Source of the DNA: Primulina eburnea
Taxonomy: Eukaryota; Streptophyta; Magnoliopsida; Lamiales; Gesneriaceae
Length of the DNA: 64,000 nucleotides
Direction: 5' to 3'
Assembly (NCBI RefSeq): GCF_022965805.1
Contig: NW_027331413.1
Span: forward strand, 1-64,000
In this document: in pieces, positions 20,930-31,876 of the stretch
How the letters are laid out: each line of letters starts with the position of its first letter
Position numbering within the stretch: the first letter of the stretch is position 1
The notes under the pieces: model-generated
The model's database searches: none
Seen by the model: only the letters and a program-made list of their open reading frames with translations
What the model was told of the DNA's origin: nothing
Made by a program: the position numbers and the translations under genes

Positions 20930-21094
20930 AAGTCTGACAGCCATTGTCAGACTTCTAGACGTTCGGTGTATCTCAGCTTAGAGTAGCCATTACTCCTATT
21001 GCCAGCCGTCGATACAGCTCGGACCGAAGTCTAGGAATAAGACGTACAGTCGCCCCGAGTGGTTGGGTAGGTGACAGCCAGTGACGTCTTATTC
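20930..21094 (+). other. Conserved three-stem block in LTR G
   Basis: Stem I is a perfect 10-bp hairpin, AAGTCTGACA with TGTCAGACTT. Stem II pairs CTAGACGTTCGGT with GACCGAAGTCTAG. Stem III pairs GAATAAGACGT (21035) with ACGTCTTATTC (21084). Confidence 0.6.
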
Positions 21095-21730
21095 ACCCCG
21101 GGATCTCTAGAGTTATAGATTGAGTCGAGTATAGATATGATTTGATTAGGACTGCATGCCTACATGGATGTGGCTCCTAGATCATGGGACCCATCGTTAT
21201 TGCTTTCAGTTGGTGCTAGCATGTTTTTATGATTTAGATTGTTTATATGCATGTTTATCTGATTTGAGTTGCATGCTTAATTTCATAGATTATGAGATAT
21301 ATTGTGCTTCTACATGACGGCATGTTTTATGAATTAGTTTAGTTATATACATGCTTACCATGTTTTATACTGGGATTTATTCTCACCGGAGTTATCCGGC
21401 TGTTGTCTTGTTTTGTATGTGTGCATGACAACAGGTAGGGCTGGATCAGGGTCGAGATGACGATGAGAGAAGACGAGTTAGCGTGGTGATTCCGGACTTG
21501 TAGCAGACTTGGTTTATTACTTGAATTTAGTAACTGAACCTTAGATTTAAGTTGTAGAGTATTGTACCTTTATACTGAAATGTAGTTTTTATACAGACAT
21601 GTATATTAATTAGATTCCATTACCTTCCGCAGTTATATTTTAAAACGAAAAATTTTTTGACCCTGTGTATCAGAACTGATAATTAAATCCCAAAGATGAT
21701 TAAGAAAAGATTAGCGTCCGGGTCCCCACA

Positions 21731-22765
21731 CGATTGATATCTACTCATTACACTTAGTGCGAAAGCCACGTCAGGACGTGTAGATATCATCTCATACATG
21801 ATGCTACCAATCGCAGATGCATAAGGAATGCTTGTCATCGCTACTATCTCTGCATCAGTGCTTAGGAGACATAGACTTGGATAGAGATACGCCATGAACA
21901 CATTGGTAAATGTCCTCTCTTGGACTCATCCATCGAGAACCGCTTCACGATGGTATCAATGTATGTGGACTGGGTGAGACCAAGAAATCTTCTTGATCTA
22001 TCTCTATAGATCTGTATTCTCAATACAAAAGATTCTTCACCCAAGTCCTGTATCGAGAACTTACTTGCTAACCATATTATAGTTGATTGCAACATTCTAC
22101 ATCATTCCCAATGATTAGAATGTCATCAACATAAAACACCAGGAATGATCACAACACTCCCACTGACCTTCTTATACACACAGGGTTCCTCAGGATTATT
22201 TATCAAAACCAAACTCTTTGATTGTACTGTCGAATCTGAGGTTCCAACTCCTAGATGCCTTCTTTATACCATAAATAGATCTTTGAAGTTTGCATTACCA
22301 TATGCTCACTTCCGATAGATGTAACCCTCCAGGTTTGAGACATGTAATCTCTTCCTTAATATCCCCATTAAGAAAGGCTGTCTTGACATCCATCTGCCAT
22401 ATCTCATAGTCATACCATGCAGCTATGGCTAGCAATATCCTTATAGACTTGAACATTGCAAATGGTGAAAAGGTTTCCTCAAATTCAACTCCTTGTCTTT
22501 GAGTATATCATTTTGCCACCAATCGCGCCTTGAAGGTCAATACCTTCCCATCCGCCCCAAGTTTCCTCTTGTAAATCCATTTACACCCTATGGGAACAAT
22601 TCCCTCAGGTGGATCAACGAGATTCCACACTTGGTTCGAATGCATGGAATTCATCTCAGATTCCATTGCTTCAAGCCACTTTGGATGAATCGGCATCAGA
22701 TAATGCTTCCTTGAGGTCCTTGGATCACATCCATGGATAGGCTCATCATGGACCCTCTTCAAGAA
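21731..22765 (-). pseudogene. pol: Copia reverse transcriptase of element F, broken
   Basis: Minus-strand frames give Copia RT in order. They are the N-terminal part at 22762-22508 (HPKWLEAMESEMNSMHSNQV, then CKWIYKRKLGADGKV), a damaged middle, and the later part at 22095-21862 (DLGEESFVLRIQIYRDRSRR, LTQSTYIDTIVKRFSM). RNase H-proximal sequence follows (IPYASAIGSIMYEMISTRPD). The catalytic YVDD region near 22130-22150 is not in one open frame. Several stops and frameshifts separate the pieces. The sequence continues across solo LTR G to 19641. Related to remnant I at 45025-46763. Confidence 0.85.
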
Positions 22766-23062
22766 GAAGACTATACCTCATAGGTGGTCTCGAGACTCTC
22801 TCGGATCTTCTAGGAGCTTGTATCTTCCTCTCTTGGCTCTTCGGTGTGGGTCTATAATTGTGGGTGTCTCTCGAACCTCTTCGAGTTCTATCATCTCTCC
22901 TTTTCTATCCAATAGAAATCCTTTTTCCAAAAAGGATGCATTCCTAGAAACAAACACCTCTTGGGGATGATAGAAATAAAATCCAACAGAATTCCTTGGA
23001 TATCCCACAAAGTAACATAAAATGGATCGACTATCCAATTTATCTCCCACTACCTGCTTCAT
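22766..23062 (-). pseudogene. pol: Integrase C-terminal region of element F
   Basis: The frame contains DKLDSRSILCYFVGYPRNSV, GFYFYHPQEVFVSRNASFLE and KGFLLDRKG, the conserved region after the Copia integrase core. The catalytic DDE core itself is missing. Only about 200 bp separate this from the protease-side remnant, where roughly 1 kb would be expected. Element F therefore lost its integrase core by internal deletion. Confidence 0.8.
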
Positions 23063-23271
23063 AAGCAGGGCACCCCATATTCTAAGATAAGAATACTTAG
23101 GAGCTTACCTATCCATATCTCATATGGTGTATGCCTTTGAATGGACATTTAGGGAATATCTTTTAATTTTAAGTTATAGAGATCGTTTTCAAGTTCTCAA
23201 GTACCAATTAAACATTCATTCTTGTAAATGTTGCAAACACCTTTGCTAATAGACAAGAATATCCATCTTTA

Positions 23272-23535
23272 TCACAATAAAAATGGAAACAATGTTTTCA
23301 CCAAAGTATAAACAAAACATCTCATAAAAAACAACTTAAAATCATTGTTCAACAATAAGTAAACATTTATTAAGGTCTTGGCAGCAACTCTTGCTCCATT
23401 GCCTATCCTCAAGAAGGTCTCACCTTCCCTTAGTCTCCTACTTCTTCCCATCACCTGCAACACATTACAGAGATGTGAGCCACAACCGGTATCTAATACC
23501 CAAGAAGTAGAGTTAATTGAAATGTTTACTTCTAT
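23272..23535 (-). pseudogene. pol: Protease to gag-pre-integrase remnant of element F
   Basis: The minus strand reads through a protease-like stretch (a damaged DTGCGSHLCN-type site near 23465-23505), then RRLREGETFLRIGNGARVAA and VYLLLNNDFKLFFMRCF. These match the region after the Copia aspartic protease. Stops interrupt it, and it runs into the integrase deletion. Confidence 0.6.
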
Positions 23536-24395
23536 TTAGAACATACCGTTTCCAGAACTCTTCTGGGCCAGATATTCCTTGCAATTTCGCCTCCAATGTC
23601 CAGGCTTCTTGCAGTGATGACAAACATCACTAGTCTTGTCAGCCTTAACTGGTGTGGCTGCCACAACAGGATTCGGAGATTGCCTCATCAAGGGCACGTT
23701 CTTCTTGGGACGTTGGAAAGAACTCTTCTTTCCCTTCCCATGTGGATCAATCTTCGTACCAGATGAAGAACCCACATAAAGAACCAACTTCTTTTCTTGA
23801 TGGTTGATTCAAACGTAACAAGCATATTCACCAACTCCTCAAGGGTCGGCTCCATCTTGTTCATATTGAAGTTCACCACAAAAGGATCAAATGAGCTAGG
23901 CAATGATAACAGCAACACGTCGGTGGTGAACTCCGAAGGCAAGATCATATCCATGCCAACGAGCTTATCCACGAGCCCAATCAACTTCAGGCCATGCTCA
24001 TGGACCGAGGCCCCATCTCGCATGCGCATAGTGATCAGCTCCTTAACGGTAGCATGCCTAAGAGGCCGTGTTTGCTCACCAAAGAGCTCCTTGAGATGCA
24101 AATGAATGTCAGCAGCACTCTTTGCATCCTCAAAACGCCTCTGCAGCTCATCATTCATAGAAGTCAGCATATAACACCGGGCTATCAAGTCATGGCCACA
24201 CCATTCCTTGTAAGCCTGCAATTCTTCAGGAGTGCAGTCAGTCGGAGCCTCAACAGGGGGCGACTCAGTCAGTGTATATGCTACCCTTTCCGAATTCAAG
24301 ACGATTTTTAGGTTTCTTAGCCAAGTGAGGTAATTAGGTCCAGTTAATATGTGTTTGTCGAGTATTACGGATATCGGATTGCGAATCGAAGACAT
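23536..24395 (-). pseudogene. gag: Copia Gag of element F, one frameshift
   Basis: Gag would form the particle and bind RNA. The start is taken at the ATG ending at 24395. The N-terminal part holds a gag domain of the UBN2 type (LTGPNYLTWLRNLKIVLNSE, the WCGHDLIARCYML region, LKELFGEQTRPLRHATVKEL). A frameshift near 23790 moves the frame. The second part is basic and ends in a CCHC zinc knuckle, CHHCKKPGHWRRNC, then KEYLAQK. Only one lesion is apparent in about 285 codons, so gag is better preserved than pol. Confidence 0.88.
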
Positions 24396-26190
24396 TGTCA
24401 ATTTGTACTGAAAAGTAAAAACAGATAAATGTTGATGACTATTTTAAAATATTTAGTAAGATATGAAGTTTGGACTTTTACTTCATAAATATTTGCTCCC
24501 ACTGTTTTGACATCTTTCACTACCCTCTAGTGAAAACGGGAAACTCCTTTCCTCAGTAGGTACGTAAGGTTCAATTAGCGAATTATGATCCCGAATAATA
24601 TCAGCCAATTACAATTCCTAAAAGGTAGTTTCCAATTGCATCACAATGCAACCCTCTACGTAAACTTTTGTCTCACGTTTGATTAAGACCCAATAATATG
24701 ACGTCGTTCATCTTCACGTGTCAAGCCTTACCCATCGATGTTGAACCTTAATGGACGGTCGCCATGAGTTCCCCCAATAATATGAGCCGAAATCATGGGA
24801 GTTCCACGTAGTTCACATCACCATGTCAATGGATGTCACAGCTTTCCGGCACCCAGAGCTCCCCCAATAATATGAGCCGAGCCCCGAGTACGGGTAGCGT
24901 TCATCATGCACCCATTGTCGATGGAAGACAAGGAAATTATAAACAAATTTATAATTCCCCTTTTCGGGCTTGATATTAATTTTGAATCTTATTCAAAATG
25001 AGGGTTTTTAATTTTGAAAGGTCTCATCATTAATTTTATTTTAAAAGCTCGTCATGTTTGATCGTATGTTTGCCGGATTCATGCAACTTTGTTATTATCA
25101 TAATAATAACGCACATACTCATTATTTACAACATATCATGCATATATTATAAATAGTAAACAAACAAGGATGATCAATCGCCTCAATACTAATGGCCCGT
25201 GTGAGCTAAACACGGGCCTAGGTCCAATCCTAGGGTAAATGCACGGGATGTAATGCAACTATTACATTAGCTTCCAATATTTACATGTCTTCGATCTTCA
25301 TAATCATCATAGCCACCATCTTCCAATCTTGATCATCCACTATACTAATATTTACAAATAAATATCCATGGTAAATAGAGATACATCTCATGGGGTGGGA
25401 ACGGGCCATAAACCAAGCCCACTTTATAAATTGATAATTATTACAATCATTCAACACAAAATATCCTAGCATACACCTAGCAAATTGGGCTTGGGCTTTT
25501 GATCATCCTTCATGCATAATATCACATATCATACACCATCAATTAATTATCGCAATAATTAATTGATCCAATATTATATATCTTGATCCAATCACTAACC
25601 GCCACGATTATAAACTAAATTAACAAAGTATACAAACATCTTTGTCTACTTTCCAATTAATTTATTTATAACCGAATTTCTTGTAAATCACCATTTACTA
25701 TAAATATTTAAAGTCCAACTTCAAATATTTATTTCATGAGAAAGTGTTTGTAACTTTTGTAATTTTAAACTTAAGGGCCCAAAATTCATTTTTCACCAAA
25801 AACGTTTTGGCCCATTTAAATTCACAAATATGTTAGCCATCCAATGGCCCACAACTCAAGGCTAATGACACTTGGATATTTCAAAACACCTTTTGAAAAC
25901 CCTAGTCGTCATCGCCGTCGCCGGAGCTCCGTCGCCGGATTCCGGCCAACTTACAAATTTTTTTTTTTTTTATTTTAAAAATGGGGGCTGTTCGGGCAGC
26001 CCCTCGGGCTACCCTTGCTGCCCGAAATGGGCAGCCCCTCGGGCAGCCCAAGCTGCCCGAAACGGGCATCAACATGCTGCCCAAAATCCTCCCCATTTTG
26101 GCCTTGAATTCGTTGCAACAAATCATCTCATGCGGTTAGAATCGACCTCAATATAATATTATGTATTTGCTACACCAAAAATTGTAACCA
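24396..26190 (-). other. Long leader of element F
   Basis: About 1.8 kb separate gag from the primer binding site, with no coding frame seen. Between 24584 and 24880 the words CCCGAATAATATCAGCC and CCCCAATAATATGAGCCG recur. A GC-rich inverted-repeat cluster lies at 25983-26078, next to a homopolymer T run at 25959-25970. Confidence 0.55.
25983..26078 (-). repeat. GC-rich inverted-repeat cluster in F leader
   Basis: GGGCAGCCCCTCGGGC and its variants occur several times, in both orientations (for example GCTGCCCGAAATGGGCAGC). The stems are GGGCTGCCC and GGGCAGCCC. It lies just inside the 5' LTR boundary in the untranslated leader. Confidence 0.7.
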
Positions 26191-26191
26191 T

Positions 26192-26204
26192 AGCTCGGAT
26201 ACCA
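26192..26204 (-). other. Primer binding site of element F
   Basis: The minus strand reads TGGTATCCGAGC, one change from the initiator Met-tRNA complement, 2-3 bp after the 5' LTR end. Confidence 0.75.
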
Positions 26205-26206
26205 CT

Positions 26207-28349
26207 TGAAAGGGGATCGGTTACGATGATCGGAAGCGCAACGGAAGTTTAAAAATTTTAATTTTCATCAAGAAATTTCGGCCACCTAGTGAAAGTGTGT
26301 AGCAAATACAATAAAACACATAATGACATTCATAGTGTGTTGAGAAATTTACCTATCAATCTCAAAGATTGATGTAATGGCTCCAACCAAGATGTAAACA
26401 ACTTGGCTCTTCAAAGGCAAGACAAATCTACAAGCTCTCCTTGTTCTTGAATCTTTCCTTCAAATTAGGCCCACCACCAACTAGCTAGAACCACTCTAAT
26501 TTTGCACTAGAAAAATTAGAGCATTTTTCTTTGAGAAGTGTAGTGTTTCTTCAACAATTGAAGAACAAAAAAATTGGAGAGGATGAATAGTATTTTCGGC
26601 CACTATTTATGCTAGGAGAGAAGGAGAGACTTTTTTTTGGTTGTAGGAAAAGTTAAAGTAAAAATGTTGCATGCCAAGCCTTGGTTATACAAAAAGTTGT
26701 CTCCCAACCTTTCAACTCCCTTGCATGCCTTTCTATTTGGGTTTGTAACAATTACAAAGCCCATGGACTTTTATTTAAATGTCCCAAACATATTTGAGAC
26801 CATTTAACCATTGCTTGATTTTACTCAAGCCCACGAGTCAAATAATTATTTTTAATTGGGCTCTACAAGACCCAATATTATTTAATTAATTCAACACTTG
26901 AATTAATTTAATTATTTGGACTCTATTAGGCCCACTAGTGTTTAATTAGTTCAACACTTGAATTAATTTAATTTAGTCCATAATAATGTTTATGAAAATC
27001 ACAATTTTCAAATACATTATTTGTTTGGCCAACTTTTAATTTAGGAACACTTCCATAAATTAAAATTTACATTTCCCTCATAGAAGTCATACTTCTATTT
27101 TTTCTTTATGCTTATAAACTGATTTATAAGCCGTTCAACACATTGAACTAATTTCTCCTTTATAGAAGTCATACTTCTAATTTTTCTTTACGCTTATAAA
27201 CTCCTTTATAAGCCGTTCAACACATTGAACTATTTTTCTTCTCAACGGGATCTAGAAAGCTTGTACTTGTGTGGCCCTCAATGGTTCATTGATACAACTA
27301 GCCGTGGGTTCACATCTCCATGTGATTCGGACTAAACATGTCCTTATATGAGCATACCCCAATTGCTCCATTCTTACTTATCAACTCCTTGATAATAAGA
27401 ACGTCAGAACTCAAGTCTGATAATACCCAACCAATCATGTTAAACGCCTAGCAGCATCGCTTACATGATTCCCTAGGTATCAAATGATAGTGCCTGCAAG
27501 AACCATTCAATTATGGTTAGCGTACAGTACGGTCCCTTCAACTCATATATCCCGACCGATTCGACAACCATTGGTTTATCGAGAGTTGTCAATGAATCGA
27601 TACTATGTGTCATGTCGTAGTTGCATCGATGGTGTAATCTATGAAACCCCTTTCATAATTACAACCATATTCTGATCAGAGATTTCAACCTACATACACA
27701 TGATAACACATAGGATATCCATACCCGAAGGTAAGCGGTGAATCCCCGACTACAATGCATCTACTCCTATGTGTTTTGACAGAACACCCAACCTTGCCAC
27801 CCGATGACTCCATGAGAGTCGGTAAACAAGTCAAAGTGTAATTCTAGCACATAGAGTCTCAATGTTGTCCCGGGTCATAAGGACTAATTGTGTACAACCA
27901 TAAACCAGGACTTTTCCACTCGATAAGTGAGAACCACTTGGAAAGTTCTTTTATGGAGGGTTGTTCAGTGCACTCTACAAGGAGCACCTATCTGCATGTT
28001 CGGACATCACAATGTCCCCTACCAATGAAACATGGTACTCACATCGCAGATACTAGTCTCGAACTCGAGCAGCCTATATCCTTCTTAGTGGCGGCTGAAT
28101 CGACTAGGAACCGTTTAGAACATACATTATTCCAAATATGAGTTTCATGATACTCATCATATGAGCATCTCATATTCTTTCTACTATTTGTATATTCAAG
28201 GGCTTTATCTATGCAACTAGCATGGGTATACAGATAAAGATTTGCCAAAACAATAATTTCAAATATTATTAAAATAAAGACTGCTTATACATAGAGTTTC
28301 ATTGTGAACACTCGGCCAACACTTGGCTCGACGGGCACCTACTCTAACA
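26207..28349 (-). repeat. 5' LTR of Copia element F
   Basis: On the minus strand it begins TGTTAGAGTAGGTGCCCG at 28349 and ends CCCCTTTCA at 26207, followed by the primer binding site. Length is 2.1 kb. The outer flank (AGGAG) does not match the flank of the 3' LTR (GTCAA). Confidence 0.88.
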
Positions 28350-29082
28350 AGGAGATGGAGTTTTCTCTGAGTCAGAAGTACTCAAAATTAATTTCCTCTC
28401 AGCCATTTTCAGTTGAGCCAAAGTTTTGACCTTATTCACTGATTTTGGGGCTGCTTTCTCAGTCCCAATCTCCTGTTTGATCTTGACAAACTGAGCAGGA
28501 GAAATGTCCAGTTTGGTTCTCAGTGGCATAGTGTTCTTCGCATTAAAAACTTTAAACCTTGATGATCTTTCTGAGTCATCAGCCACTAATCCTTTCAATT
28601 TTAGCAGATAACTAAGTTGTACAGCAAATCCCTTGGATTGTTTAGAAGACATAAACATATTCTTCAGAACATTAAATATAAGGTGCTTCCAGTTGAATTG
28701 AAGATCAGCCATAATAACAGAAATGGCTTGAAATTTCTCCAAAGTAAGGGCAGCAAATGATACAGCTTTTGCCAAAAGCTCTTTGGCCACAACATCAGCA
28801 AGTAACTGAACTTCATACTTCAGTTCTTTCTTTGGATCGGAGACTTTGATCTTCCATCCATCAGCAGAGAGTGCGGTTTGAATCTCTTCAATGTCAGACG
28901 CCTTAACATCCGAGAGTTGTGCCAATCCAGCAGAAGGTAGAGAGAAAATTTCTCCAAAGGAGTCTTCAGAAATGGTCAGAGACTGATTATTGACCGTAGA
29001 TATTATGTTGTCATCAGAGTCGACCTTACCAGTGGAATAGAAATCTTGAAGTTCTTTTGGGTAGATTTCTTGAGATGATGTA
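28350..29082 (-). pseudogene. Retrotransposon-associated ORF, 3' part, in element H
   Basis: The minus-strand frame encodes about 244 residues, beginning in the target site of LARD1 (SSQEIYPKELQDFYSTG) and running to LSTSDSEKTPSP, where the F LTR truncates it. The first 47 codons lie at 37193-37331. Removing LARD1 and one ATGTA copy joins the two parts in frame. The protein has no transmembrane segment that I can see and is moderately charged with a Lys-rich C-terminal part. I recall similar proteins as very numerous in predicted proteomes of Gesneriaceae such as Dorcoceras, but cannot check this. Its function is unknown. Its location 3' of Copia pol suggests an element-borne accessory ORF. 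Confidence 0.65.
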
Positions 29083-30545
29083 TGTGACGTCCCGAAAATT
29101 GAGTTCCACATGAACCACGTGCGTGCAAGTTATTAAATTTCTCATGTATTTTATTAAATGGTTTTAATGCATGTTTATTTCATTAATTTGCGTTTTAATT
29201 CATGATCTATGAATTTGCATTATGTTAAATTATTATATGATGCACGTTAAAACGTTTTCCTCGAGCTTTATATTTCAGGCGATTATTCGAGGCGGGATCG
29301 AGGGAAAGAGACCGACGACGAATTTAGGCGATTTTAAAATGTGGTATTTTATATTAAGTTGAGGTTGGGGTATTTTAACTAATTTATTAGGTTGATAGCA
29401 TTTTTAAAGCCTAATCTTGTATTTTGTGAATTAAGAGTTTAAAATTTTAAAGTTAGCATTCTTGGTGTTCTATTGTTCATACTAGAGAATTTTATAAAAT
29501 TAGTGGGGATGCATGTTAATTAGGAATTTTGTTAAAATTAATGGAAGGTTGGCATTTTAATTAGTGGCTAATTGTCATTAAGCATAATTTATTCCCTAGA
29601 TATTAGAAACACACGCACACACACAATTTCACACACACACTCACGTAAAAACACACTACACACACATACACATTTTATTTTCAGAATTTAAAAGAGAGAA
29701 ACCTAGGGTTCCATAGCATTCAGCAGCCGTCCCCTTCTCTTCGAGTCTCCCAGCAATTTTCGTGAGTTTTATTGCAAGAATTTAGTGCCACGTTCGTCCT
29801 GGATCAAGCCTCGCTCCGTTCCCGCATCGGTATCGCCGTTTCGGTAAAGTTTATCATCAAAAGGCACGTATATTCTGTTCTTTCTGCATCGATCTTGTCA
29901 TATTATGTGTTGGGTTATTTTTATGCGTAAAAATTCATGTGTGACATTCGTCGTTTGAGCGGAAAATGGTTTGAATGCGTTTTGAAATACTTTTTAGATC
30001 TGAAAACTCGTAACTTACTGTTCTGTCGAAAACTGCGATTTTTCCGTCGAGATTTTGAGAAAACTTTCAACTAGAAAATTGTAGAACTTTTCGATGCCTT
30101 CGACTTGATATAAAATTCGAGATTTTTGGATGACAATTGAGTGAGTTATGATGCTTTTCATGGGACCGCTCAACTGTGACTTTTACGAAAATTGTGTTTC
30201 TCTAAGTTTTTGTTGCAGGCTTCGTTAGAGATCGACGGACGATAGTTGTTGCACCTAGGTATGATTATTATGTTGTTGAGTCAATATGTTGTACATCGTT
30301 TGGTGTCGATAGGCACTCGAAGGCATTAGAAGTCGTAGGAAAGAAATTAGCGTCAATTGCCACGTTTCGAATGGTATGTGTCGTGGGGTGATCGTCATCA
30401 CTTTGGGAATTGGTACGAATATGGTTGGGTGTCATAGCGTGCTAGGATGGGTCTCGGGGTGTCGTTTCATAGTCCGTGCAACCGGGTCTAGAAAGTTAAG
30501 ACAAGCATGTACAAGAATTTTCGTAAGTTCGCGATCACACAGCCT

Positions 30546-30735
30546 ACACGGACCCTGGCACGGACCCTGGCACGGGGTCCGTGTCCACCCTTTTCATGGA
30601 GTCTTTCACCCGAGTCTACACGGACCCCTACACGGGGGTAGGCACGGGGTCCATGTTCCTTCTTTCTTCCGGGCATTTCCTTTGCAGTAGGTAGACGGAC
30701 CTGTACACGGGCCTGGGGTCGGGGTTCGTGTACTC
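30546..30735 (+). repeat. GC-rich inverted repeats in LARD1 5' LTR
   Basis: ACACGGACCC and GGGGTCCGTGT (30546, 30574), ACACGGACCCC and GGGGTCCATGT (30618, 30646), and a third pair near 30694-30731 form facing GC-rich stems of 9-11 bp. The 3' LTR copy is at 35878-36066, where the second pair is perfect. Confidence 0.8.
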
Positions 30736-31053
30736 ACGTTTTTGGGAAAGATTTGTAAGTATGTGCGGGGTTTGATGTCATGGTTTAGTGCAAGGGTTAT
30801 CAAGGTCGTGTCATGGGAAATTTTAGAATGTCCTAAGTATGATTTCCACGTTTAAGTTATGCGAGTTAAGTATGCAAAGTTCAGGTTAGTGTGCAGCAAC
30901 GGCCCCGATCGAAGTCCCAACGAATCCCTCAACGCCAAGTAAGTATGTTGACGTGCAAAGAAAATATTTGAAGTTTTTGAGGTATGCTAAATGTCTTGTG
31001 ACCAAAAGTGAATGGGTTTGGAAGTCGGTGAACGTGGCCGAGGACCTCTCCAC

Positions 31054-31209
31054 CCCGTTAAATTATGAACGGGTTTGAAGTTAGGATTGGAAAGCGTTAA
31101 ATTATGAACGGGGACCAATCCGCCCGTTAAATTATGAACGGGTTAGATCGTGGTTGTGAAGCGTTAAATTATGAACGTGGACCAACTGGCCTGTTAAATT
31201 ATGAACAGG
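31054..31209 (+). repeat. Five stem-loop units around GTTAAATTATGAAC in LARD1 LTR
   Basis: Units lie at 31054, 31095, 31123, 31162 and 31190. Two read CCCGTT-loop-AACGGG and one CCTGTT-loop-AACAGG, so the stem change is compensated on both sides. The other two have weaker outer pairs. The same five units recur in the 3' LTR at 36386-36541. Confidence 0.75.
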
Positions 31210-31864
31210 GATCTCATGTATGTGACAATGGATACGTCCCTGTCAGCCCAGTACTGTGGTGTGTCTGATCAGGCGTTTATTATGTATGGGTCACTTGCTT
31301 TGAAACATCCTCTACGCAAAAATGATGAAGTTATGTATGTGCAAGTATGTTCAAGTATGCAGCATGTTTATGAAAAGTTTAAGTTATGGCACGTCGAAGT
31401 ATGTATGTACATATGTTCAAGTTTTAATACGCAAGTTCAAGTTTCAAGTTATGTATGTCCTATTTTAAAGTTGCATGCGATTTTATTATGTAGTACTCGT
31501 TATGCCAGTTTATACGTGTTGAGTCTTTAGACTCACTAGACTTGATCGATGCAGGTGACTAGGTTGATGAGGAGACGGGAGGGTGGCGACCAAGGGGCAG
31601 GCTTGGACTGAGTGGGAGGCTAGACCCGAGGACCGCCTACGTTATTTTAAGACTTTAAGCATGAAAAACATTTACACTCTGATTCTATGATTTGAATGTT
31701 AGATATTATGAGGCAGCTTTTCTTTTAGTAAATTTTAGTTGGCGACATTGATTTCAAATATTATTTTGATGAATGATGAGTGACGACCGTATGGATGTTT
31801 ATATTCAAGAAAATTTTTAATTTTTCCGCAAATTTTAAGTATGAAAAGTACGGTTCGTTACAGT

Positions 31865-31876
31865 TGGTATCAGAGC
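31865..31876 (+). other. Primer binding site of LARD1
   Basis: TGGTATCAGAGC begins two bases after the LTR end CA. Confidence 0.9.

Larger units (their letters stand above)
19642..21730 (+). mobile_element. Solo LTR G, Tekay-type, TSD CGATT
   Basis: This LTR starts TGTAATGCCCGAGATTT and ends GGTCCCCACA. The flanks are CGATT at 19637-19641 and CGATT at 21731-21735, an exact 5-bp target duplication, so this is a solo LTR left by LTR-LTR recombination. It inserted into the RNase H/RT region of element F. The body is homologous to LTR B, including the GATATGGACAGAGTTGAATA block at 20663 and the three-stem block, but the hairpin array unit is different. Confidence 0.9.
29083..31862 (+). repeat. 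5' LTR of LARD1
   Basis: Starts TGTGACGTCCCGAAAATT and ends CGGTTCGTTACA. It is 2.78 kb. It contains CA-rich microsatellite sequence near 29607-29670, a GC-rich inverted-repeat array (30546-30735) and five GTTAAATTATGAAC stem units (31054-31209). It carries about 98 bp (near 30188-30285) that are missing from the 3' LTR. Confidence 0.93.

Noticed and set aside
29607..29670. CA-rich repeat near the LARD1 5' LTR
   Set aside because: It is an ordinary degenerate microsatellite duplicated in the other LTR at 35039-35101, not a telomere-like or CRISPR-like array.
30376..30690. 104-codon frame with a Trp/His/Gly-rich repeat, present in both LARD1 LTRs (also 35708-36022)
   Set aside because: The repetitive part is a translation of the inverted-repeat array, and the frame is kept only because the LTRs are near-identical. 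No domain is recognisable.
31201..31530. 109-codon frame in LARD1 LTR, repeated at 36533-36862
   Set aside because: It starts inside the stem-loop array and is rich in Met/Tyr/Cys from TATG words. The two copies are LTR duplicates, so conservation is not evidence of coding.
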